From positions 1 through 45,377 of the forward strand of contig JACREQ010000023.1 of NCBI GenBank assembly GCA_016218155.1: a stretch of 45,377 nt of DNA, read 5' to 3'. This document shows positions 19,515-25,888 of the stretch, piece after piece (the stretch's first letter is position 1; every line of letters begins with the position of its first letter). The notes under the pieces are model-generated. The model was not told the origin of the DNA. It worked only from the letters and a program-made list of their open reading frames with translations, and did no database searches. The translations under genes were made by a program, and so were the position numbers. Source of the DNA: Bacteroidia bacterium. GTDB lineage: Bacteria; Bacteroidota; Bacteroidia; Bacteroidales; GWA2-32-17.

Positions 19515-20510
19515 TTACTCCCACTTGCCTTCGTAAGGATTATAATTACATTTTCTAGGCTTATCAAATATATCATCCACAAATGCTCTGCAATCACTAC
19601 AAATGTATCTATACTCACAATCCTTACATGTATGTATTTGATCTTTTGTAATTGACCAATACTTAGAAAATTCTTGCATTTTTACTATTTCCCCAATACT
19701 ACCACCATTATTTACATTCCCATAACTATAATTGAATGCTGGACAGTTCTTTATATTTCCATTGGAATCGATAGATACCTTTTTATTTAAGCATGTATTA
19801 AAATGATGTGCTTCAGTAAATGTATCTATATTTAGAGTAAACTTATCAATATCTATTTCTCCACAATCGTTACATGTTTTGATTACTTTCTCTGAATAAA
19901 CAAGATTACTATTAACTGATTTTTTATTCTTAGGACTTGAATGAATTGAAACTACACCAATGTTTGTAAATTCAGAAAATAATTTGTTTTCGTTTATATC
20001 ATTCTCAATATTTTTATAATACTTTATAATGATATCAATATTTCTAAATATCTTATTTTTAACATCATGAAGAATATCACATAAATCGCAAATACGTAAA
20101 ACATCAAATGATCGTATCTCAATAAACTTACATTTTAATTCATCTAATTCATTGAATATTTTGACATAATCATGCTTTGAGTTCTTATCAATATCTACTA
20201 TTGCATTATTTATCAATTCAGGGCTTTCAAATTTTAGATTTAAATCTGGGAAATTTTTAATTTCATCTATATCGCACCAAAATCCACATTCGTTATTTTC
20301 TAGAAATTCAAAGTACTCATCTATAAATTGATGGTTTTCTTTGTTGTAATTACTCTTAATCTCTAAAATTCTCTTGTTTTTATGAACAGTTAGTATTTCA
20401 TATAAAACTTCAGGAATATTAATGAATTCAGCTCGTTGTAGGTCACAAATTATATAATTTATAAACCCTTTAACAGGTATGCAGCAAGCAAATAATTTAA
20501 AAATATCCAT
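19515..20510 (-). CDS. gwsS: grasp-with-spasm SPASM-domain peptide maturase
   Basis: This is a 331-aa protein resembling the C-terminal part of radical SAM/SPASM peptide maturases. The SPASM region shows all seven expected cysteines: C240-x10-G-x4-C256, then C295-x2-C298-x5-C304-x2-C307 and C321, which would hold auxiliary iron-sulfur clusters. An extra pair, C213 and C216, precedes it. The CxxxCxxC cluster motif of true radical SAM enzymes is absent, so classical SAM cleavage is not expected. Its place beside an ATP-grasp ligase and a double-glycine peptide gene matches the grasp-with-spasm RiPP systems of Bacteroidota. Its exact role is not established; it may be a recognition or scaffold partner. 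Confidence 0.85.
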   Translation of the reverse strand: MDIFKLFACCIPVKGFINYIICDLQRAEFINIPEVLYEILTVHKNKRILEIKSNYNKENHQFIDEYFEFLENNECGFWCDIDEIKNFPDLNLKFESPELINNAIVDIDKNSKHDYVKIFNELDELKCKFIEIRSFDVLRICDLCDILHDVKNKIFRNIDIIIKYYKNIENDINENKLFSEFTNIGVVSIHSSPKNKKSVNSNLVYSEKVIKTCNDCGEIDIDKFTLNIDTFTEAHHFNTCLNKKVSIDSNGNIKNCPAFNYSYGNVNNGGSIGEIVKMQEFSKYWSITKDQIHTCKDCEYRYICSDCRAFVDDIFDKPRKCNYNPYEGKWE

Positions 20511-20520
20511 TTTCTATCCT

Positions 20521-20694
20521 TCAAAAAATTTTAGAAATCGGTTTTTGTGGATGCTTACAAACCGAATAATTTGTCTGATAGAAATCGCTCTTAACGGATC
20601 TATTAGGATTATCTTTGGGTTTTATTCTTTTTAATAGCGAATGAGTATTAACAGGTAATTCTTTTACCAATAAACTCTTAACATTTTTATCCAT
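20521..20694 (-). CDS. 57-aa small protein inside the grasp-with-spasm operon
   Basis: This short frame starts at an ATG that overlaps the end of the ATP-grasp gene by eight bases (ATGGATAA) and stops 10 bases before the SPASM gene ATG. Such tight packing suggests translational coupling and a real product. The protein is basic, begins MDKNVKSLLVKELPVNTH and ends YSVCKHPQKPISKIF, with a single Cys and no membrane segment. It has no double glycine. I do not recognise the family. It could be a leader-binding adaptor, a second modified substrate or a coupling peptide. Confidence 0.6.
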   Translation of the reverse strand: MDKNVKSLLVKELPVNTHSLLKRIKPKDNPNRSVKSDFYQTNYSVCKHPQKPISKIF

Positions 20695-21673
20695 TATCCT
20701 GAGAAATTAAATATTTAGCTATTTCTTTTTCCAAATAATAGTTACATGGTTCAGAAACCATTCCAAACTGCCCTACTGGATTAATCTCTAAAAAAATATA
20801 ATTCCCAAATTTATCCTTAATCATGTCTATTGAACCAGTTGTCAAATCAAGGTTTTGCATCAATAAAATTATCTTTTTCTCAATATCCCTAGGTAATTTG
20901 TACGGTACAAATCTATTAGGGTTACCCTCATTATAGTTGCGAAAATCAATTTTCGTTCGTTTATCGTTCTGAGAAAATATTGCCATGGAATAGCATTTTT
21001 TATTCAAATAAAAAATTCTAATCTCATACCTTTTCTCGACTAATTTTTGAAAAAATGAAGGGGGAAATTCATCCGAAAGACCTAATATCTTCCTCTTAGA
21101 TATAACATTTGTAATAGAAGTATAATAATTTTGCTCATCAAAAAAGAATAATGGATCATTCAGGTCTTTAGAAATAATTTTTTTATGAGTATTAAAAAAG
21201 TTGATCAGCTCCCTCCTAGTGGAACATATTTTAGTTTCAGGTATATTAAATCCAACTCTGCTTGCTTCAACTAACACATGAATTTTATTTAATACTATTT
21301 TTGAAGGAGGAGACAACCATTTTTTCTTATCTAAAAATTTAAAGAGTAATTCTCTTAGAGATATTATATTGCTTGATTGATAAAAGATTAACTGATCTAT
21401 AATAGAATAATCTATATCACTATTGTTATACAGGTCATAAAAATCTCTATCCAACCATCTTCTAAACCAAACAAAACTTACTTTACTAAAAGGAATTTCT
21501 ATGTCTTTATATTTAATCAATAGATCTGAATTATCCAGAGAGATTTCAACATTGCCTTTTTTGGAAAATTCGTCTCCATTAATTCTAATAAATTTTTTTC
21601 CAAAAAAAACAATCCAATCAATTACTTCCTCTGTGGAGAGTTCTGTTTTTTCTTTTGATATTATCAATATCAT
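20687..21673 (-). CDS. gwsG: ATP-grasp peptide ligase of a grasp-with-spasm (graspetide) system
   Basis: This is a 328-aa ATP-grasp enzyme related to the microviridin ligases MvdC/MvdD. These activate Asp or Glu side chains as acyl phosphates and join them to Ser, Thr or Lys side chains of a precursor peptide. Visible landmarks are the pre-ATP-grasp N-terminal domain with VWFRRWLDRDFYD (68-80), the central FQKLVEKRYEIRIFYL (208-223), TTGSIDMIKDKFG (278-290) and the metal-binding FLEINPVGQFGM (294-305). The ATG lies 79 bases after the precursor stop, just past a strong hairpin. It overlaps the next small gene by eight bases. Confidence 0.9.
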   Translation of the reverse strand: MILIISKEKTELSTEEVIDWIVFFGKKFIRINGDEFSKKGNVEISLDNSDLLIKYKDIEIPFSKVSFVWFRRWLDRDFYDLYNNSDIDYSIIDQLIFYQSSNIISLRELLFKFLDKKKWLSPPSKIVLNKIHVLVEASRVGFNIPETKICSTRRELINFFNTHKKIISKDLNDPLFFFDEQNYYTSITNVISKRKILGLSDEFPPSFFQKLVEKRYEIRIFYLNKKCYSMAIFSQNDKRTKIDFRNYNEGNPNRFVPYKLPRDIEKKIILLMQNLDLTTGSIDMIKDKFGNYIFLEINPVGQFGMVSEPCNYYLEKEIAKYLISQDNG

Positions 21674-21697
21674 TTTAGAAACAAGATTCCTTTAAAA

Positions 21698-21739
21698 TTT
21701 TAAGAGGCGTGCTCAAAATAATAAGCACGCCTCTTAAAA
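21698..21739 (-). terminator. hairpin between graspetide precursor and ligase genes
   Basis: A perfect 16-bp inverted repeat (outer arms 21698-21713 and 21724-21739, core GAGGCGTGCT/AGCACGCCTC) encloses a 10-base loop. On the minus strand it lies 13 bases after the precursor stop, is followed by a short T-rich tail, and ends 25 bases before the ligase ATG. It can act as a partial terminator or as an RNA-stabilising end, giving more precursor than enzyme mRNA. Confidence 0.8.
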
Positions 21740-21752
21740 AGATTTTTTGACA

Positions 21753-21920
21753 TTAAACAAGATTTAAAGAGGTTGGATCTGCTCTTGTGTCACTTCGTTC
21801 CCCTCCACACAAAGTGGAAGTTGCGTAAGCTCCACCTTGAATTTTTTTTAATTCTTTTTTCCCAAATTTTTTAGCATCCCTGATGCTTTCAAAATTTTTC
21901 TTGCATACAGTTTTTTTCAT
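21753..21920 (-). CDS. gwsA: graspetide precursor peptide with double-glycine leader
   Basis: This 55-aa peptide is the probable substrate of the downstream enzymes. It starts MKKTVCKKNFESIRDAKKF and carries the double-glycine leader end KKELKKIQGG (residues 21-30), with E at -8, L at -7 and I at -4 as in class II bacteriocin leaders. The core (31-55) begins AYATSTLCGG and continues ERSDTRADPTSLNLV. It has seven Thr/Ser acceptors (T34, S35, T36, S43, T45, T50, S51), three acid donors (E41, D44, D48) and no Lys, so rings would be esters. A second GG sits at 39-40. A TATATTTG element lies 28 bases upstream. The cut and ring pattern are inferred. Confidence 0.85.
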   Translation of the reverse strand: MKKTVCKKNFESIRDAKKFGKKELKKIQGGAYATSTLCGGERSDTRADPTSLNLV

Positions 21921-21948
21921 GCTTTTTGATTTTAAGGGATTTATAACT

Positions 21949-21956
21949 CAAATATA
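21949..21956 (-). promoter_or_regulatory. -7 promoter element of the graspetide operon
   Basis: On the minus strand this reads TATATTTG, an exact TAnnTTTG match 28 bases before the precursor ATG. No clear -33 TTTG was found at 19-21 bases. Confidence 0.45.
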
Positions 21957-22131
21957 TGTTTTTTAAAAGAATAAAATACATATTTTTAGGTGTTTCTATA
22001 TATTAACTCTTACACTAGCCAATAATAGACTAATTCTATACAATTTAATCTAACTATAATATTAACCGTAATATGCAGCAAAAAAACATCTGCTATTTCA
22101 ATTAATACTAATATCTTATATTATTTTTTTT

Positions 22132-23994
22132 CTAATCCAACTTCATTTTCCTAGGTTTGATCATATTCTCAGGTTCTAATATTTGACCCAATTGTTCTTT
22201 TGTAAGAAGTTTTTTCTCAAGCACTAACTCATATACACTTCTATTATTCAATAACGCTTCCTTTGCCAAACGGGTTGAAGTTTCGTACCCTAAGAAAGGA
22301 TTTAACGCTGTTACCAGCCCAATACTATTGTATACCATCATACGGCAACGTTCCTCATTTGCAGTTATTCTATCAATACAACGATACTTTAAGGTATTCA
22401 TCCCATTCTTAAGCATTTCAATGGATTCAAATATACTTTGAACAATAACTGGCTCAAAAACATTAAGTTCTAGTTGACCGCCCTCAGCGGCCATTGTTAC
22501 TGTTAAATCGTTTCCAATTACCTTAAAAGCAATTTGATTAACCACCTCGGGTATTACAGGATTTACCTTTCCAGGCATAATTGATGATCCTGGCTGCATT
22601 GGTGGTAAGTTTATTTCATTAATACCTGTTCTTGGCCCAGATGAAAGTAATCGTAAATCATTACAAATCTTCGATAACTTTACAGCTAAACGCTTAACCG
22701 CAGAAGAGTACATAATAAATGCACCAGTATCCTGAGTTGCTTCTACTAAGTTAGATGCTAAAACTATATCTAAATTTGTTACTCTTCTTAGATGTTTAAT
22801 AACTAAATCGGTATAACCAGGTTCAGAGTTAATGCCTGTTCCAATTGCGGTTGCACCCATGTTGACCTCAAGGAACAACCTAGCATTCTGGTTTAAGCGT
22901 TCAACCTCCTCCTTCAAAGTCACAGCATAGGCTTCAAATTCTTGCCCCAAAGTCATTGGTACAGCATCCTGTAATTGCGTTCGCCCCATTTTAATAACAT
23001 GAGAAAACTCTCTTGCTTTATTCCTAAATGATTCAACCAACGTTTCGAGCACTAAAACTAACTTCTTATTTGAATTTATTAACGCTATTTTTACTGATGT
23101 AGGATATGCATCATTTGTTGACTGCGATAAATTTACATGATTATTAGGATGGCAATATTCGTATTCGCCCTTTTCATGTCCTAATAACTCAATAGCGCGA
23201 TTTGCGATAACTTCATTCGCATTCATATTTGTGGAAGTACCAGCACCACCCTGTATCATATCTACAACGAAGTGATTATGATACTTCCCATTCTTAATCT
23301 CCTTACACGCCAACACTATAGCATCCTTAATCTTCTCATCAATTAATCCAAGATCGTAATTTGCTTCTACAGCAGCCTCTTTAACCATTGATAGTGCATC
23401 AATAAGCGCAGGAAAGAAATTTAATGTAACCCCAGAGATGTTAAAATTTTCAATAGCCCTAAGAGTTTGAATTCCATAGTAGTACTCAAATGGAACATCC
23501 CTTTCGCCTAATAGATCGTGTTCTCTTCTTGTTCTTCCCGATTCATATTGTGCTGCAGGATTAACCATCCTGCTATTTACACTACGCATTCTGCGTGATA
23601 TAACTCTTGCAATATTTGAGAATATTTTAAGGGTTGTATCAGCACTCTTATTGAAAAAATCCCTATTAATTGCCAAAACAGTTGTTGGTTGTAAAGCTCT
23701 TGCTGTTGTAGAATGCGGTGAATCATTTGCCCATGAGCCTTCGCCCAGAAAATCTCCCTTTCCAAAAAGAGTTAATCTTGTTTCAACCCCATAAGTATTA
23801 CTTTTAAAGAGTTCTACCTCTCCATTGTAGATAATAAAAATATCTTCCCTTGACCCATTTTCACGAAAGAGGAGTTCATTAGGAACATACTTCTTTTCCT
23901 TTACACTTTTAGCTAATTCTTTAAATTCATTCTCATTTAAATCCCTAAATAGTTCTATTTTTTTCAAGAACAAAAGAATTTCATTTAGTTCCAT
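22132..23994 (-). CDS. aspA: aspartate ammonia-lyase with N-terminal cyclic-nucleotide-binding-like domain
   Basis: This is a 620-aa fusion. Residues about 1-140 form a Crp-type cNMP-binding domain (FRDLNENEFKELAKSV, IIYNGEVELFK, GDFLGEG at 80-86). Residues about 155-620 are a complete aspartase, which reversibly converts aspartate to fumarate and ammonia. The lyase has REHDLLGERDVPFEYYYGIQ (157-176) and the catalytic-loop signature GSSIMPGKVNP (469-479) with the active serine. A normal aspartase is about 470 aa, so the extra part is the whole regulatory domain. In the phosphate-binding cassette the usual PR is replaced by PHS (93-95), so cyclic-nucleotide binding is uncertain. A fumarase cannot be fully excluded, but the motifs favour aspartase. 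Confidence 0.9.
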   Translation of the reverse strand: MELNEILLFLKKIELFRDLNENEFKELAKSVKEKKYVPNELLFRENGSREDIFIIYNGEVELFKSNTYGVETRLTLFGKGDFLGEGSWANDSPHSTTARALQPTTVLAINRDFFNKSADTTLKIFSNIARVISRRMRSVNSRMVNPAAQYESGRTRREHDLLGERDVPFEYYYGIQTLRAIENFNISGVTLNFFPALIDALSMVKEAAVEANYDLGLIDEKIKDAIVLACKEIKNGKYHNHFVVDMIQGGAGTSTNMNANEVIANRAIELLGHEKGEYEYCHPNNHVNLSQSTNDAYPTSVKIALINSNKKLVLVLETLVESFRNKAREFSHVIKMGRTQLQDAVPMTLGQEFEAYAVTLKEEVERLNQNARLFLEVNMGATAIGTGINSEPGYTDLVIKHLRRVTNLDIVLASNLVEATQDTGAFIMYSSAVKRLAVKLSKICNDLRLLSSGPRTGINEINLPPMQPGSSIMPGKVNPVIPEVVNQIAFKVIGNDLTVTMAAEGGQLELNVFEPVIVQSIFESIEMLKNGMNTLKYRCIDRITANEERCRMMVYNSIGLVTALNPFLGYETSTRLAKEALLNNRSVYELVLEKKLLTKEQLGQILEPENMIKPRKMKLD

Positions 23995-24000
23995 CTTTTC

Positions 24001-24010
24001 TCCTCCTTAA
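24001..24010 (-). promoter_or_regulatory. strong Shine-Dalgarno sequence of aspA
   Basis: On the minus strand TTAAGGAGGA lies six bases before the aspA ATG, a near-perfect anti-16S match. Most genes in this window lack such a site, as is usual in Bacteroidota. It supports the chosen start, which includes the N-terminal domain. Confidence 0.7.
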
Positions 24011-24162
24011 TCATTAGTTAGAATATTTTCACATCATGCTTATTTTATTTAACAATTATTGAACATGGGATGTTTAAATCAGCAATAAAAAAAGAGAGTA
24101 TCCAAAAAGAAAAATTAAGTCTCGGAAAATTGAATGTTTTTAAGGTCTTTCAGATACTAATA

Positions 24163-24197
24163 AAAAAGGGTGTCCGAGACTTTTGGACACCCTTTTT
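24163..24197 (-). terminator. terminator after the trypsin-like gene
   Basis: A 13-bp perfect stem (AAAAAGGGTGTCC, 24163-24175, with its complement at 24185-24197) encloses a 9-base loop and is T-rich on either strand. It lies 19 bases past the stop of the trypsin-like gene and separates it from aspA. Confidence 0.85.
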
Positions 24198-24215
24198 CAA
24201 GTATTAAATCTATTC

Positions 24216-25058
24216 CTAACTTAAATTTAAATCATATTCCTGCTCTATCCTCTCATTGCAAGATTCTATAACTGCATTTTGGTTAAAATACGAAATGATT
24301 TGATCAAGCATCACCACCGGAGTTGTGCCAAAAGCTGAGTAACGATATATATTATTGGCAAGTTGTTTAATCTGACTTTGATTTGCAATTAATACTTGAA
24401 TAGGATCAACATCTCCGTATTTAACAATTCCCTGTATTTTACTTAACTCATCAATATTTGCAGTAATTATGTCAACTAGTTGCTTATATGAGCGTGATAC
24501 AGGGGTATTTCTCCGAGAAACGATGCCTATAACCTGCATGGTTTCTGGATCAACAATTGGTCCTCCACTATTCCCTAAGCATGATATTCCATCGTATTGA
24601 AAAAAACGAATTCCTTCATGATTTGTAAAAAATGAGGAGATTATTCCAGATCGTAACGATAAATTCGAATAACCCAAACTAAAAGCAAGTAAAGCAACTT
24701 GTTGCCCTATCGAAAATTTCCTGCGTTCACTAAGCTTAAGGCTTGGAATTTCTTTGAAATCAGGAAAATCGAGATTGAAAATTGAGTACCCAGTATGGTC
24801 GTCAAACACACCTATACGAAGATCGTTAATAAACTCTTTATAAGGAATTTTCATCGATGCTACTACACTATTTGCATCATCACCCACAAATGAAATTTCA
24901 ACTTTCTTTGCTTTTGGAATGTAAAAAGCAAAATCTGTAGTAACCAATGATTCATTTACTTTGAACCCTGAAAGAGTATCAATACTTATACCCCGTTCGT
25001 TTTGAAAATTCAAACTACAAACAGATCCATGACACGATTTCCAAACTTGACTAAGCAT
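24216..25058 (-). CDS. trypsin-like serine protease-fold protein, probably inactive or atypical
   Basis: This is a 280-aa protein with the S1/S1C fold. The nucleophile motif GNSGGPIVD (162-170, S164) and the following QVIGIVSR strand are intact. In the N-terminal half, SGFKVNESLVTTDFAFY (30-46) aligns with the usual GFxVxxxLVVTNxHVV, but the catalytic His is absent. The Asp strand (around GYSIFNLDF, 90-98) also lacks a clear Asp at the expected place. There is no signal peptide, so it should be cytoplasmic. The C-terminal 100 residues are helical and unrecognised. It is the last gene of a three-gene operon divergent from a STAND ATPase, which suggests a regulated effector or sensor in a conflict system. 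Confidence 0.75.
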   Translation of the reverse strand: MLSQVWKSCHGSVCSLNFQNERGISIDTLSGFKVNESLVTTDFAFYIPKAKKVEISFVGDDANSVVASMKIPYKEFINDLRIGVFDDHTGYSIFNLDFPDFKEIPSLKLSERRKFSIGQQVALLAFSLGYSNLSLRSGIISSFFTNHEGIRFFQYDGISCLGNSGGPIVDPETMQVIGIVSRRNTPVSRSYKQLVDIITANIDELSKIQGIVKYGDVDPIQVLIANQSQIKQLANNIYRYSAFGTTPVVMLDQIISYFNQNAVIESCNERIEQEYDLNLS

Positions 25059-25093
25059 TTTGTGTGGTTTTAGGTTATGGTTATATTATTAGG

Positions 25094-25321
25094 TCAAATA
25101 TTTTTTATGATTGTTAATAAAAACAGCATCGTTATTAAGAAAAAAATGATAAATACACCATAATCAATCTTCACAATGGGTTCAAAATAATCCCTTAGGT
25201 AGATTCTTATCCTTTTCATTCGTTCTTTTTTGTTTAATAATACTCGACTATTTTCGGTTGTTTCGAGAATTTTTGCCATTGGACTTTTCAAATAACATAG
25301 AAAATCAACTATGATTTCCAT
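25094..25321 (-). CDS. 75-aa tail-anchored small membrane protein
   Basis: This small protein has a basic, helical N-terminal part (MEIIVDFLCYLKSPMAKIL; KKERMKRIRIYLRDYF near 31-46) and one C-terminal transmembrane helix (about 53-73) followed by KNI, so it is probably anchored in the inner membrane facing the cytoplasm. The frame is open further upstream to 25408, but the ATG at 25321 gives a 17-base overlap with the preceding gene, which is more plausible. I do not recognise a family. Its place between an unknown protein and the trypsin-like protein suggests a membrane-tethering partner. Confidence 0.6.
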   Translation of the reverse strand: MEIIVDFLCYLKSPMAKILETTENSRVLLNKKERMKRIRIYLRDYFEPIVKIDYGVFIIFFLITMLFLLTIIKNI

Positions 25322-25724
25322 TGCGGATTTGGTAAATGAAATCCTCGATTTGTAATTGAACACCATCAAAATCAATCGTTTGAAATGGTTTGATATAATT
25401 AAAAACATGCATTTCTTCAGAAAATCTTGATTCTAAATGTTTTTCGTCATTGGTTTCTAGAAATATATCATCTATATTTTGTTTCTCATCCTGATAAGAA
25501 CCATAGTTAAATGTATGATTTGTGCCATTCAGATATTCTTTCCGAGCATTAAATGTAATAAGGGCAACTTTTGAGCGATAATTTTTAATTGAATAAAGTG
25601 AATTATCACAGCAAAAATTTTTGGAAACTATATTTTTTATTCCCCCAATAATCTGCACTCTTCCAACTTGAACAAGTTCTGAATGTTTTTTTTTCTCCGA
25701 TTCGGTTAAATCTCCAACCAGCAT
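25305..25724 (-). CDS. unknown 139-aa protein of the divergent STAND locus
   Basis: This is a soluble 139-aa protein with no recognised domain. Visible features are a charged start (MLVGDLTESEKKKHSELV), a central beta-rich part with two adjacent cysteines (NFCCDNS) and an acidic second half (DEKQNIDDIFLETNDEKHLE). It leads the minus-strand operon that also encodes the tail-anchored and trypsin-like proteins, and it has a good promoter 16 bases upstream. Co-transcription is the only clue to its role. Confidence 0.7.
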   Translation of the reverse strand: MLVGDLTESEKKKHSELVQVGRVQIIGGIKNIVSKNFCCDNSLYSIKNYRSKVALITFNARKEYLNGTNHTFNYGSYQDEKQNIDDIFLETNDEKHLESRFSEEMHVFNYIKPFQTIDFDGVQLQIEDFIYQIRNGNHS

Positions 25725-25739
25725 TTAGAATATTTTTCA

Positions 25740-25770
25740 CAAATGTATTTTGTCAAATATCTATAGCAAG
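25740..25770 (-). promoter_or_regulatory. promoter of the unknown/TM/trypsin-like operon
   Basis: On the minus strand a -33 CTTG (25767-25770) and a -7 TACATTTG (25740-25747) are 19 bases apart, the best complete Bacteroidota promoter match in the window. The first ATG follows at 25724. Confidence 0.6.
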
Positions 25771-25825
25771 TGGTCAAAGTAGTCAATTTTCTTTTTCATG
25801 TCTATTAAAAAATAATAATCCTTAC

Positions 25826-25833
25826 TACATTTG
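25826..25833 (+). promoter_or_regulatory. -7 promoter element of the STAND ATPase gene
   Basis: TACATTTG is an exact TAnnTTTG match 55 bases before the ATG and is identical to the divergent element at 25740-25747. No good -33 element was seen. Confidence 0.4.
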
Positions 25834-25888
25834 TAAATAACAATATTATCAGATGATTATGCTAATATTTAATTTTTGTTCAGTTTAA

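Noticed and set aside
19515-20510. SPASM gene as a frameshifted or truncated radical SAM pseudogene
   Set aside because: The frame is intact, the SPASM cysteines are all kept, and loss of the SAM motif fits the grasp-with-spasm family rather than decay.
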